From: Bacteroidota bacterium
GTDB lineage: Bacteria; Bacteroidota; Bacteroidia; Bacteroidales; Tenuifilaceae
Length of the DNA stretch: 64,000 bases
Direction of reading: 5' to 3'
Assembly (NCBI GenBank): GCA_029560875.1
Contig: JAKQKB010000126.1
Location: 1-64,000, forward strand
Shown here: one piece after another, positions 18,761 to 27,793 of the stretch
Position numbering within the stretch: the first letter of the stretch is position 1
How the letters are laid out: each line of letters opens with the position of its first letter
Notes under the pieces: generated by a model
What the model saw: the letters and a program-made list of their open reading frames with translations, nothing else
What the model was told of the DNA's origin: nothing
The model's database searches: none
Program-made: the position numbers and the translations under genes

Positions 18761-19257
18761 TTTCTTTTTTAGTTTTTAAATAAATAAAACAATATGATTA
18801 TGAATAGCTGTTAATTCGGTTCAAAACAAAATTGTAATTCGTTTGCAAAAATGCTTATTAAAATTGGGATAACAAATTGTTAACACTAAAAACCATATAA
18901 TGTTTGCTGAAACACAGGGTAATTCAAACTTTATTAACAGCTGTTAACATACCAATATGTTGAATTTTTTCTGATAATTAACAACCCCCACAATTGTTAA
19001 TAAGAGCGGTGAAAAGTTCTATGAAAAACTTTGTTGCTCCTATTGGTATTTTCGGCAATGTTTATATATAGGGTTAGGGTTATTCGCTCCAAAAATATTT
19101 ACTGAAATCAATCAACAAAAATTTCAACATTAATTAAACACCTATTCTGGAGTTACTAACAGGCATGAAATTTGAGTTAATAAGAATGATTGGTTACAAA
19201 AGTCACTAATGGTTCCAACAAAAACAACTAATTTTGACAAAACAAAAAAGCAGTAAA
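18761..19257. other. AT-rich non-coding gap, candidate replication origin
   Basis: This 497-bp gap has no credible gene. It holds repeated TTAACA-type words: TTATTAACA at 18931-18939 (plus) and 18995-19003 (minus), TAATTAACA at 18975-18983 and TTGTTAACA at 18877-18885. TTAACAGCTGTTAA at 18934-18947 is a perfect palindrome. The words differ from the canonical DnaA box TTATCCACA at two central positions. Gene direction flips here: mostly minus to the left, mostly plus to the right. parS-like sites lie ~10.7 kb away. An operator for nadA is the main alternative reading. Confidence 0.4.
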
Positions 19258-20355
19258 ATGCACCTTTACAGACCAATAAGGAAATATGTGTTACTGTCTA
19301 CGTTAGTAGTATCGCACATTTTTATAGTACAAGCACAAACGGACACGCTAGTTAACAAGAGGGATACAGCCAAACGTTATTTTATTGCCCTACCAATTGG
19401 ATTTTATGGTGAGGAAACAAGTTTTGGATTTGGTGGCTCTGCGGGTTACTACTATAGGTGTAAGGATAATAAGATATCGAGTTTACAGGGAAATGCCGTT
19501 TACACGCTAAAAAACCAGGTAAGCCTAAACGTACTTCCTAAAATATATACTAGCACAAGGGATTTTTATTACTCTGGACACTTAAAGGTAAACTACTACC
19601 CCGATAAGTTTTTTGGAATTGGCCGAAACACAAACGATACGTTGGAGGAAAACTACACATCGAAGGATTTTTCGGTATTGCTGCAGCGTCAACGCATACT
19701 TTTTGGTGTTATAATGGCGGGAGTTCAGGCACAGGTAAACTATTACCAAGCGGAGGATATTAAGACGGATGGATTGCTATCGCAGGGAGTTATTGGAATG
19801 AACGATAAGTTTACGGCAGGCTTGGGTTTGTTGCTAACCTGGGATACACGCGATAATATGTTTTACGCAACCGACGGCGAGTTCTATAAAGCGTCGTTGA
19901 TGGTTTACAGCAAAGCCTTTGGTAGCAACCTAAACGTAACAAGGTTAACGGTTGATTTGCGCAATTTCTATGCCTTGGGGGGTAAGCATATTTTAGCATT
20001 GCAGGTTTATGGCGATATGACATGGGGCGATACTCCCTTCCAAATAATGCCCTCGTTGGGCGGAAGCGATATTCTACGGGGTTACTACAAAGGGCGATAC
20101 CGCGATAAAATGATGATGTGCGCACAGGCCGAGTACCGATTCCCTATATATAAATGGTTAAAGGGAACTGCATTTGCTGGTGTGGGCGATGTAGCAAACG
20201 ATTTGGATAGATTTGACATATCGCAATCCAAAGTGGCATACGGAGCAGGTTTAAGGGCAAGAGTGAATCCGGTTAATGTTCACCTGCGTTTTGATGTTGC
20301 TTTTACAAGGGATAGAGAACCTGCGTTTTACTTTACGGCGTCGGAGGCGTTTTAA
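19258..20355 (+). CDS. Omp85/BamA-type outer-membrane beta-barrel without POTRA domains
   Basis: This is about 365 residues from the ATG at 19258 (an in-frame TTG lies at 19234). A signal peptide ends near VQAQTDT. The rest is amphipathic beta strands, including TWDTRDNMFYATDGEFYKAS, the LGGSDILRGYYKGRYRDKMM segment of Omp85-family barrels and a C-terminal strand ending in Phe (FYFTASEAF). No POTRA repeats are present, so it is probably a stand-alone barrel rather than an assembly factor. It is the first gene after the candidate origin. Cargo or role is unknown. Confidence 0.82.
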   Translation: MHLYRPIRKYVLLSTLVVSHIFIVQAQTDTLVNKRDTAKRYFIALPIGFYGEETSFGFGGSAGYYYRCKDNKISSLQGNAVYTLKNQVSLNVLPKIYTSTRDFYYSGHLKVNYYPDKFFGIGRNTNDTLEENYTSKDFSVLLQRQRILFGVIMAGVQAQVNYYQAEDIKTDGLLSQGVIGMNDKFTAGLGLLLTWDTRDNMFYATDGEFYKASLMVYSKAFGSNLNVTRLTVDLRNFYALGGKHILALQVYGDMTWGDTPFQIMPSLGGSDILRGYYKGRYRDKMMMCAQAEYRFPIYKWLKGTAFAGVGDVANDLDRFDISQSKVAYGAGLRARVNPVNVHLRFDVAFTRDREPAFYFTASEAF

Positions 20356-20450
20356 TGCTTATAAATTGGAGAAAGCAAGTATATTAACGTTTACTAGCAA
20401 TTCATAATTTTTTATTCTCAGGACAAGGATTGAGTTATAACTTGAATAAT

Positions 20451-21290
20451 ATGACACAAGACACAGCGATAAAGTTATTCAATGACAAGCAAATAAGAAC
20501 CATTTGGGATAATGACCAAGAAAAATGGTTTTTTTCTATAGTTGATGTTGTTGGAGTCTTGACAGAAAGTCCAAATCCACGTAAATATTGGAGTGTACTA
20601 AAAACAAGGCTAAAGGCCGAGGGAAGTCAGTTGGCTACAAATTGTAGTCAACTGAAAATGCTTTCGGCAGATGGAAAATATTACAAAACAGATATAGCTG
20701 ACACACAACAGCTCTTTCGCATAATTCAATCTATTCCATCACCTAAAGCAGAACCTTTCAAACTTTGGTTAGCAAAAATTGGGAGAGAGCGAATAGACGA
20801 AATTGAAGACCCAGAGATTGGTATTGAACGATTAATGGAAACATACTTACAAAAAGGGTATTCAACATCATGGATAAATCAGCGACTCAAAAGCATAGAA
20901 GTCCGAAAGGAGCTTACAGATGAGTGGGAGAATCGAGGAATAAAGAAAGGACAGGAATATGCAATTCTCACTGATGAGATAACAAAGGCATGGAGTGGAT
21001 TTACTACAAAACAGTACAAGAATTTTAAAGCTCTTAAAAAAGAAAACCTGCGAGACCACATGACAAACTTAGAGTTAGTTCTAAACATGCTAGCAGAGGC
21101 AACAACCACAGAAATTTCCAAGGAAAAGAAACCAAAAACATTTAAAGAAAGTCATAAAATTGCTAAGCAGGGAGGGACTATTGCAGGAAATACACGAAAA
21201 GAAATTGAGGCTAAATCTGGAAAGAAAGTAGTTACAAAAGAAAATGCTAAGCAACTAATCGAGAAAAAGAAGAAAGAATTAGGCAAATAA
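20451..21290 (+). CDS. BRO-N domain (phage antirepressor-like) protein
   Basis: The start is the ATG at 20451 (a TTG at 20430 is in frame), giving 279 residues. The N-terminal ~100 residues match the BRO-N/antirepressor fold (IRTIWDNDQEKWFFSIVDVVGVLTES; RKYWSVLKTRLKAEG; KLWLAKIGRERIDEIEDPE). The middle is helical (~130-205), and the C-terminal ~60 residues are very Lys-rich (KTFKESHKIAKQGGTIAGNTRKEI). BRO-N proteins bind DNA and are typical of phages and mobile elements, though stand-alone chromosomal copies occur. It has its own terminator and no phage genes nearby. Confidence 0.8.
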   Translation: MTQDTAIKLFNDKQIRTIWDNDQEKWFFSIVDVVGVLTESPNPRKYWSVLKTRLKAEGSQLATNCSQLKMLSADGKYYKTDIADTQQLFRIIQSIPSPKAEPFKLWLAKIGRERIDEIEDPEIGIERLMETYLQKGYSTSWINQRLKSIEVRKELTDEWENRGIKKGQEYAILTDEITKAWSGFTTKQYKNFKALKKENLRDHMTNLELVLNMLAEATTTEISKEKKPKTFKESHKIAKQGGTIAGNTRKEIEAKSGKKVVTKENAKQLIEKKKKELGK

Positions 21291-21305
21291 AAATACATAA
21301 AAAAA

Positions 21306-21330
21306 GAGACCTCCGATTGGAGGTCTTTTG
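21306..21330 (+). terminator. Rho-independent terminator after the BRO-N gene
   Basis: AGACCTCC-GATT-GGAGGTCT followed by TTT, 16 bp after the stop codon. The 8-bp stem is perfect with a 4-nt loop. Confidence 0.85.
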
Positions 21331-21360
21331 GTTTATTGACTATTTCTTTAGTTTTTTTAC

Positions 21361-21435
21361 GCTTCCAGGTCTTGCAGACGCTGGAAGGTCTCGCCTTTTA
21401 CAGGAACTTTCCAGCGTGGCGCAGCCTCCTGGAAA
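21361..21435. repeat. GC-rich REP-like palindromic element
   Basis: This ~75-bp GC-rich block lies between the BRO-N terminator and the 3' end of pepP. Its main inverted repeat is ACGCTGGAA (21378-21386) with TTCCAGCGT (21409-21417). It is non-coding on both strands and resembles the palindromic repeats seen near 31-33 kb and 59-63 kb in style, though not in exact sequence. Confidence 0.45.
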
Positions 21436-21451
21436 CGTTTATTTAGAATGC

Positions 21452-22837
21452 TTAAAGCATTGTCGATTCAACTTCGTCAACAGTAATTGGAATGCGTTGT
21501 CCTAGAATTCTACAGCCTTTGTCGGTAATTAGAATATCGTCCTCTAGGCGGATTCCACCAAAGTTGGCGTAATCGGCTAGTTTGGCGTAATTGATAAACG
21601 ACTCGTTAATTTTCTCCGATTTCCACTTCTCGATAAGCGCTGGGATAAAGTAGATGCCAGGCTCAACGGTTAGTACAAATCCTGTTTGTATGCGACGTCC
21701 ACAACGTAGGTAGGCTGTACCGAATTGGTCGGAGCGGGTAATTTCGTCGTCGTAACCAACATTGTTTTCGCCTAAATCCTCCATGTCGTGAACATCGAGC
21801 CCCATCATATGGCCCAAACCGTGAGGGAAGAATAGCGCGTGAGCGCCATTTGCTACGGCATCATCAACATTACCTTTCATTAGTCCAAGAGCCGAAAGAC
21901 CCTCGACGATAACCTTTGCCGATGCTTTGTGAACATCTAAATAAGGTATACCCGGTTTTGCAATTTCAATGGCTTTATTGGTTGCTGCAAGCACAATGTT
22001 GTAAATATCCTTTTGCTGCTGGGAGAATTTGCCGCCAACAGGAATTGTTCTGGTGTTATCCGAAGCATAATGTGAAACCGACTCTGCACCGCAATCAACA
22101 AGCAACATGCGACCTTGCTGAAGAATTTGAGAGTGGTCGTGGTTGTGAAGCGTTTCGCCATTCTGCGATAGAATTATAGGGAACGATGGCATTGTACCGT
22201 GAGCAACGGCAATACCCTCAATAAAGCCAGCAATCTCGCGTTCCGATGCACCAACCTTTGCCATTTTCATTGCAGTGGTGTGCATCTTATAACCAATGGC
22301 GCATGCCTTTTCAATTTCATCTATCTCGCAGGCCTCTTTAATGGAGCGCAGACCAACAATAGCCTTAATCAACTCTAACGAGGAGTAAGTTTTGATAAAC
22401 GATTGGTTGATACCAAGCAAACGCTCAAGTGTTAATATATTCTCGGCGCGATATGGAGGAATAATGTGAATTTTACGTCCGTGACGTATAGCGCGCGAAA
22501 TAGTAGTGTTCAGTTCCTTTAAAGGATGAGTTGATAATACGCCAACCTTTTCGCCTAACTCCTTAAGCTTGGGTTGCGGGCCCATCCAGATGATATCGTC
22601 GATATCGAAATCATCGCCGTAGAGGCAATCCTTACCGTCTTCAATGTCGATAATACCAATTAAATTAGGTATATCGAGACCAAAGAAGTAAAGAAAATTA
22701 CTATCCTGGCGGAAATGGTAGGTGTTGCTAGGATAGTTCATAGGACTCTCAGTATTACCCATTAGTATGGCAATACCCGATTTGATTTTCTTTCGTAGTT
22801 TTAATCTACGGTCGATATAAACTTGCTTTTCAAACAT
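21452..22837 (-). CDS. pepP: Aminopeptidase P family (Xaa-Pro aminopeptidase)
   Basis: This 461-residue 'pita-bread' metallopeptidase has an N-terminal AMP_N domain (~1-135; NYPSNTYHFRQDSNFLYFFGL) and a catalytic M24 domain. Visible metal ligands are Asp in LLVDCGAES, Asp in SDNTRTIPVGGKFS, His in FFPHGLGHMMGLDVHD, Glu in VLTVEPGIYF and Glu in GGIRLEDDILIT. It removes N-terminal residues preceding proline, probably in the cytoplasm. It is one of few minus-strand genes in this half of the window and appears monocistronic. Confidence 0.95.
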   Translation of the reverse strand: MFEKQVYIDRRLKLRKKIKSGIAILMGNTESPMNYPSNTYHFRQDSNFLYFFGLDIPNLIGIIDIEDGKDCLYGDDFDIDDIIWMGPQPKLKELGEKVGVLSTHPLKELNTTISRAIRHGRKIHIIPPYRAENILTLERLLGINQSFIKTYSSLELIKAIVGLRSIKEACEIDEIEKACAIGYKMHTTAMKMAKVGASEREIAGFIEGIAVAHGTMPSFPIILSQNGETLHNHDHSQILQQGRMLLVDCGAESVSHYASDNTRTIPVGGKFSQQQKDIYNIVLAATNKAIEIAKPGIPYLDVHKASAKVIVEGLSALGLMKGNVDDAVANGAHALFFPHGLGHMMGLDVHDMEDLGENNVGYDDEITRSDQFGTAYLRCGRRIQTGFVLTVEPGIYFIPALIEKWKSEKINESFINYAKLADYANFGGIRLEDDILITDKGCRILGQRIPITVDEVESTML

Positions 22838-22899
22838 GATTGAAAAATTAATTTTAGATTTGTTGCTCTAAAGGTAATGCCAAAACAGGAAAAATTCAA

Positions 22900-23295
22900 A
22901 TGATAAAATTCATAAAACAACATATTAACTCTTTGATGTGGGCATTAATCATAATGATACTGTGCGGTGCACCATCTTCTTCTTTTCCAACAGTCCGATT
23001 TTTTAACATTCCCCATTTCGATAAGATTGTTCATTTTGGACTATACTTAGTATTCACACTACTTATACTATCGGAAACAAACACTAAAAGAAGGATTGGC
23101 GGATTAGACCGAAAAGCGATTATTGTTAGTTTGTCGATTGCAATTGCTTATGGCCTATTGATAGAATTAATGCAATTACTTGTGTTTGAAAGCCGGGGCG
23201 CAGAATTTTGGGATTTTGTGGCGAATACAATTGGAGCTATTACCGCAGTTTTAACGTATAGATTAGTGAATAGAATAACAAATCAATTAATATAG
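22900..23295 (+). CDS. VanZ-family membrane protein
   Basis: This 131-residue protein has four predicted helices and the VanZ-like pattern: PTVRFFNIPHFDKIVHFGLYLVFTLLIL (~29-56), IAYGLLIELMQLLVFESRGAEFWDFVANTIGAI (~87-120). The conserved 'DKxxHfxxyxxl' and 'EllQ....R..d..D...N..G' elements are clear. In resistance operons VanZ affects teicoplanin sensitivity, but most chromosomal homologues have no assigned role. It is followed 21 bp later by an OmpA-family gene on the same strand. Confidence 0.88.
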   Translation: MIKFIKQHINSLMWALIIMILCGAPSSSFPTVRFFNIPHFDKIVHFGLYLVFTLLILSETNTKRRIGGLDRKAIIVSLSIAIAYGLLIELMQLLVFESRGAEFWDFVANTIGAITAVLTYRLVNRITNQLI

Positions 23296-23316
23296 ATATT
23301 ATAAACTCATTTTTTA

Positions 23317-24417
23317 ATGAACAAGATTGTCTGTTTGTTTCTTCTTTCAATACTTATTGGTAATCAGACATTAGGTCAAAACCTCATACTTAACCCCACT
23401 TTTGATGATTATGTCACATATTTGGATAGCAATAATAGAAAGGTTTATCAGCCAAAACATTGGTTTTATGAGGGACAAAGGCTAAATCATCCGGTATATT
23501 TTTCATCGGCTCGATTTCTAGACCCAACCATTAAAACAAAATTTCATCCAGAGGCAGAGTTAATAAGGCAAGGAAATCACATCAACTATATAAGCATCCT
23601 TCTTTTACCCAACACACAAAAAACTTACACTTATCTTAAAGAACCGCTTGAAAGGGGGAAAAAGTATAAGATTAATGTTGACATTAAGGTTTATAATCAG
23701 TCCAATTGCCTTTCAGATTTGTTGGTGGGTTTTCTGGATACCATAAATGAGATCAAAGTCGATTACTCTCAAATAGTTAAGCTTTCTTTACCCGACTCTG
23801 TTCCGTTCGACCAATTCTGCAATAATTGGGTAACCCTTGAACAACAGTTTGTTGCAAATGGCGACGAAAAGATATTTGAAATAAGCGCAGGAACACCAAA
23901 GGATTATACGGATATTGTAAAGTCAAATCCAGAAAAATTTCAGATTTATTACCGAAGAAATACATACCAATTAAAGTTTTTAGTGGATAATATTAGATTA
24001 GTTCCAGTAGATAGTTTTTTGGTTAAAAAGGAAACGGCTTTAAACCAGCATAATCTCGAATCATTGAACTTAGGTGAAAGCATTATTCTTACAAATGTTT
24101 ACTTTGATTTTGATAAATATGAGATTCTTAAAACGTCTTATCCTTCATTAGACTTAATTGCACAATATCTGCATAAGAATTCAACAGTTTATATTCTTAT
24201 AACAGGCCATACCGATAACATAGGAGGAACAGATTATAACCAAAAGTTATCGGAGCAAAGAGCAAAAGCGGTTGTGGATTACTTAATAAATAAGGGAATC
24301 AATAAGAAACGACTCCAATACAAAGGAAACGGCAATCAATATCCAATAAGTGAGAATGAAACCAACCAAGGACGTGCAAAAAATAGAAGGATAGAGATGC
24401 AGATTATCAATAAATAA
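23317..24417 (+). CDS. OmpA-family peptidoglycan-binding outer-membrane protein
   Basis: This 366-residue protein has a signal peptide (cleavage near LGQNLILNP), a ~230-residue jellyroll-like N-terminal domain and a C-terminal OmpA domain (~255-364). Visible OmpA motifs are VYFDFDKYEIL, LITGHTDNIGG, LSEQRAKAVVDYLINKGI and GRAKNRRIEM, where the Asp and Arg normally bind diaminopimelate in peptidoglycan. It probably tethers the outer membrane to the wall. The 21-bp spacing suggests cotranscription with the VanZ-like gene. Confidence 0.92.
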   Translation: MNKIVCLFLLSILIGNQTLGQNLILNPTFDDYVTYLDSNNRKVYQPKHWFYEGQRLNHPVYFSSARFLDPTIKTKFHPEAELIRQGNHINYISILLLPNTQKTYTYLKEPLERGKKYKINVDIKVYNQSNCLSDLLVGFLDTINEIKVDYSQIVKLSLPDSVPFDQFCNNWVTLEQQFVANGDEKIFEISAGTPKDYTDIVKSNPEKFQIYYRRNTYQLKFLVDNIRLVPVDSFLVKKETALNQHNLESLNLGESIILTNVYFDFDKYEILKTSYPSLDLIAQYLHKNSTVYILITGHTDNIGGTDYNQKLSEQRAKAVVDYLINKGINKKRLQYKGNGNQYPISENETNQGRAKNRRIEMQIINK

Positions 24418-24448
24418 AAAATAAGATGTGTCTTTTTCAGTTTTTAAT

Positions 24449-24456
24449 TAACTTTG
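24449..24456 (+). promoter_or_regulatory. Candidate -7 promoter box for metK
   Basis: TAACTTTG fits the Bacteroidota -7 consensus TAnnTTTG and ends 9 bp before the first stem of the SAM-II riboswitch, exactly where a promoter should be. The -33 element is weak. Confidence 0.6.
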
Positions 24457-24465
24457 CAGTTCGAA

Positions 24466-24515
24466 TGTGGAAAGATTTGACTGATTGCAACCACAATAAA
24501 TAAATGCTAAAACAG
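24466..24515 (+). ncRNA. SAM-II riboswitch upstream of metK
   Basis: The stem P1 is TGTGG (24466-24470) paired with CCACA (24491-24495). Inside the loop is GATTTGACTGATTGCAA, and after P1 comes ATAAATAAATGCTAAAA; both match the SAM-II (metA motif, H-type pseudoknot) core GAUUU..., AUUGCAA, AUAAA and GCUAAAA. The pseudoknot can form between CTG at 24481-24483 and CAG at 24513-24515. It lies 68 nt before metK, the S-adenosylmethionine synthase gene, giving a direct feedback logic: high SAM should lower metK expression. Confidence 0.85.
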
Positions 24516-24582
24516 AATTATTATCGCAATCGCCCAAACCTTCCCGTCGCATTTTTGTTAATCAATCTAAATTCTTAATAAG

Positions 24583-25851
24583 ATGGGATATTTATTTACA
24601 TCCGAAAGCGTATCGGAAGGACATCCAGATAAAGTGGCCGACCAAATTTCCGATGCATTACTTGACGAGTTTCTTCGTCAGGACCCCGATTCAAAAGTTG
24701 CCTGCGAAACCCTTGTAACAACAGGTTTAGCCGTGCTTAGTGGTGAAGTTAAAACAAAAGGATATGTTGATGTTCAGGAGGTAGCCCGTAGGGTTATCAA
24801 ACGAATTGGCTATACTAAACAGGAATATCGTTTCGATTCCGAGTCGTGTGGTGTAATTTCGTCAATACACGAGCAATCGCCCGATATTAACCGAGGAGTA
24901 GTGCGCGAAACAGAGGAAAATCAAGGTGCTGGCGACCAAGGTATGATGTTTGGCTATGCTAGTCGCGAAACCGACGACTATATGCCACTTTCATTGGTAT
25001 TATCGCATGTATTGTTAATGGAACTTGCAAAGATTCGTCGCGAGGGTAAGGAGATGACCTATCTACGCCCTGATGCTAAATCGCAGGTAACATTGGAGTA
25101 CAATGATAACAATCAACCCGTGCGTATTCATACTATCGTAGTTTCAACACAGCATGACGAGTTTGATGCGGATGATAACCGTATGCTCGAAAAGATACGT
25201 ATGGATGTTAAAAACATACTGATTCCAAGAGCAAAGGCAAAATTCACAGAGCGCGTACAAAAACTTTTCAAGGACGATTTTATCCTACACGTTAATCCAA
25301 CCGGTAAGTTTGTGATTGGTGGTCCACATGGCGATACAGGACTAACCGGACGAAAAATTATTGTTGATACCTACGGTGGTAAAGGCGCACACGGTGGCGG
25401 TGCTTTTTCGGGTAAGGATTCATCGAAGGTTGACCGTTCTGCGGCTTATGCAGCACGTCATATTGCTAAGAATATGGTTGCAGCAGGTATTGCCGATGAG
25501 ATTTTGATTCAGGTTGCCTACGCAATTGGTGTTGCACAGCCAGTAGGTCTTTACGTGAACACCTACGGAACATCAAAGGTAAAACTTACCGATGGTGAAA
25601 TTGCGCAGAAAGTTCAAAAAGTATTCGATATGCGCCCAGCAGCAATTGTAAAGCGCTTTGGATTGAAAAATCCAATTTTTGAGGAAACCGCAGCCTATGG
25701 CCACTTTGGTCGCGATTACTACAAGCGCGAGGTAGAGTTTGTTGTGAATGGAAATGGCAACGGAGCAAAAACCGAAAAACGCATGGTTGAGTTTTTCACT
25801 TGGGAGAAACTAGACTATGTTGATATCTTGAAAAAAGAGTTTGGATTGTAA
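24583..25851 (+). CDS. metK: S-adenosylmethionine synthase
   Basis: This 422-residue enzyme has the N-terminal [23 protein letters not shown] (~8-30), the ATP-binding [12 protein letters not shown] (~117-128), the substrate loop region and the [22 protein letters not shown] segment (~269-290). It makes SAM from methionine and ATP. It is slightly longer than the E. coli enzyme, as I would expect for Bacteroidota. A SAM-II riboswitch precedes it and a strong terminator follows, so it is a self-contained, product-regulated unit. Confidence 0.98.
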   Translation: MGYLFTSESVSEGHPDKVADQISDALLDEFLRQDPDSKVACETLVTTGLAVLSGEVKTKGYVDVQEVARRVIKRIGYTKQEYRFDSESCGVISSIHEQSPDINRGVVRETEENQGAGDQGMMFGYASRETDDYMPLSLVLSHVLLMELAKIRREGKEMTYLRPDAKSQVTLEYNDNNQPVRIHTIVVSTQHDEFDADDNRMLEKIRMDVKNILIPRAKAKFTERVQKLFKDDFILHVNPTGKFVIGGPHGDTGLTGRKIIVDTYGGKGAHGGGAFSGKDSSKVDRSAAYAARHIAKNMVAAGIADEILIQVAYAIGVAQPVGLYVNTYGTSKVKLTDGEIAQKVQKVFDMRPAAIVKRFGLKNPIFEETAAYGHFGRDYYKREVEFVVNGNGNGAKTEKRMVEFFTWEKLDYVDILKKEFGL

Positions 25852-25874
25852 TAATTGATATGAATTATAAGAAC

Positions 25875-25900
25875 CCGGCTGCATTTTAGCCGGATTTTTT
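25875..25900 (+). terminator. Rho-independent terminator after metK
   Basis: CCGGCT (25875-25880) pairs with AGCCGG (25888-25893), followed by ATTTTTT. It lies 23 bp after the metK stop codon. Confidence 0.88.
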
Positions 25901-26016
25901 ATTAAACAAATTTTTTTAATGTTTCGGAAATCAGGTATTTATATAACTTTACGTGTCGTTTATTTTTTAAAAAGAATTGGTTAGATTAAAATGATTGCAA
26001 ACCAAATTTTATTCAC

Positions 26017-27711
26017 ATGAAAAAACCTTTACTCTTCTTATTTACCCTATTGGGATTGAGCAGTTCTTATGCGCAAACTTTTACCGTTGGTGGTATTAAC
26101 TACAATGTTACCAATGCTAACACAAAAGAAGTTGAGGTACGTCAAACCTTCAATGTTGCAGGGGATATTATTATCCCAGCCTCAGTAGTGAATGCTAGTG
26201 TAACTTACAGTGTTACCTCAATTGGATATTATGCTTTTCCGTCTTGTACCAGCTTAAGGAGCATAAGTCTTCCTGCTTCAGTTACTTCTATTGGAGAAAG
26301 TGCTTTTACTGATTGTAGTGCTTTAACAGCTATAAATGCAGACCCTCTTAATCCCAATTTAAGTTCGGATAATGGAATTTTATTCAATAAAGATAAAACA
26401 GTATTAGTGGCTTATCCTGCGGGGAAATCAGGAACATCCTATAGCGTTCCTATTTCGGTTACTGGTGTTGGAGATTGTGCTTTTAGTGGTTGTAAGCGTT
26501 TAACGAGCCTAAGCATACCTACTTCTGTTACTTCTATTGGAAATAACGCTTTTGCTAGTTGTAGTGGCTTAACAAGTCTAATCATTCCTACTTCTGTTAC
26601 TTCTATTGGATCTAGTGCTTTTAGTGGTTGTACGGGTTTAACGAGCCTAAGCATTCCTACTTCTGTTACTTTTATTAAATCTTTTGCTTTTTCTGGTTGT
26701 TCAGGTTTAACAAGTATAAGTATTCCCAATTCTATTTTTTATATTGACAAGTATGCTTTTGAGGGTTGTACTAGTTTAACAAGTGTAAGCATTCCTACTT
26801 CTGTTGCTTTTATTGGACAGAGTGCTTTTGAGGGTTGTACTAGTTTAACAAGTGTAAGCATTCCTACTTCTGTAATTTCTATTGGATATGGTGTTTTTGC
26901 TAATTGTAGAGCCTTAACCGCTATAGATGTGGATTCCGCTAACCCCAATTATAGCTCTGATAATGGGGTCTTATTCAATAAAGATAAAACAGTATTAGTG
27001 GCTTATCCGGCCGGAAAAACAGAAATATCATATAGTATTCCTAATTCTGTTACTTCAATACTAAATTCCGCTTTTTATGGTTGTACAAGCTTAACAAGCA
27101 TAACCATCCCTACTTCTGTTACTTCTATTGGATATAAAGCTTTTTGCGATTGTAAAGGCTTAACTAGCCTAAACATTCCTAATTCTGTTGCTTATATTAG
27201 AGAATTTGCTTTTGAGCGTTGTACCGGCTTAACTAGCCTAGACATTCCTAGTTCTATTACTTCTATTGGTAATTTTGCTTTTTATTATTGTACAGGATTA
27301 AAAACTGTTAATTGCGCTATAGCTACACCTCCTACTATTAACTCAAATGTTTTTATCGGTATTACCTTACCGAAGGTTAGCTTAACAGTACCTTCGGAAA
27401 GTTTTACAGCTTATAAAACCGCTTTGGTATGGAAGGATTTTGGAACTATTAATGGCGTAAGTACCACCGGTATTGAAGATTTAAAAGAAAATACTTTTAC
27501 AGTAAGTGTTTACCCAAATCCTGTGGTAGATATGCTTACCTTAAAAATGGAGAACCTAAAACAGGTTTCTTTCTATAGTATAGATGGTCTGTTGGTTTTA
27601 CAATCTACTAAAAACGAGATTAATCTTTCCGCATTGGTGAGCGGAGTTTATTTGGCTAAAATAGAAAATACCAAAGGTCAAGTAGTTATCAGAAGAGTAG
27701 TGAAGAAGTAA
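26017..27711 (+). CDS. BspA-like leucine-rich repeat protein with T9SS sorting domain
   Basis: This 564-residue secreted protein has a signal peptide (SSSYAQTF) and then about 15 LRR_5 (BspA/Treponema pallidum type) repeats of ~23 residues, of the form GCTSLTSVSIPTSVTSIGxxAF. Two inserted NPNxSSDNGxLFNKDKTVLVAYPAGK modules lie near residues 110-140 and 308-340. The last ~80 residues (GIEDLKENTFTVSVYPNPVVDML to the terminal KK) are a type A Por secretion tail, so it should cross the outer membrane by T9SS. BspA-like proteins often mediate adhesion. The repeats are recent enough to be visible in the DNA, so copy number could vary between strains. Confidence 0.93.
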   Translation: MKKPLLFLFTLLGLSSSYAQTFTVGGINYNVTNANTKEVEVRQTFNVAGDIIIPASVVNASVTYSVTSIGYYAFPSCTSLRSISLPASVTSIGESAFTDCSALTAINADPLNPNLSSDNGILFNKDKTVLVAYPAGKSGTSYSVPISVTGVGDCAFSGCKRLTSLSIPTSVTSIGNNAFASCSGLTSLIIPTSVTSIGSSAFSGCTGLTSLSIPTSVTFIKSFAFSGCSGLTSISIPNSIFYIDKYAFEGCTSLTSVSIPTSVAFIGQSAFEGCTSLTSVSIPTSVISIGYGVFANCRALTAIDVDSANPNYSSDNGVLFNKDKTVLVAYPAGKTEISYSIPNSVTSILNSAFYGCTSLTSITIPTSVTSIGYKAFCDCKGLTSLNIPNSVAYIREFAFERCTGLTSLDIPSSITSIGNFAFYYCTGLKTVNCAIATPPTINSNVFIGITLPKVSLTVPSESFTAYKTALVWKDFGTINGVSTTGIEDLKENTFTVSVYPNPVVDMLTLKMENLKQVSFYSIDGLLVLQSTKNEINLSALVSGVYLAKIENTKGQVVIRRVVKK

Positions 27712-27748
27712 TCGGCAGAGAGTGTAATTATTATTATCAACGTGGATT

Positions 27749-27780
27749 TAGCCCAACTTAAAAGTCGGGCTTTTTTATTT
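27749..27780 (+). terminator. Rho-independent terminator after the BspA-like gene
   Basis: The arms GCCCAACT and AGTCGGGC (one mismatch) enclose a TAAA loop and are followed by TTTTTTATTTT. It lies 40 bp after the stop codon. Confidence 0.8.
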
Positions 27781-27793
27781 TGAATAAGATAAA

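Noticed and set aside
19065..19085. Telomere-like GGGTTAGGGTTA in the gap before the Omp85 gene
   Set aside because: Only two units, with no further repetition; chance in an AT-rich gap.
26439..26948. Two long minus-strand ORFs inside the BspA-like gene
   Set aside because: They are antisense shadows made by the repeated LRR codons; the peptides simply repeat and lack start signals.
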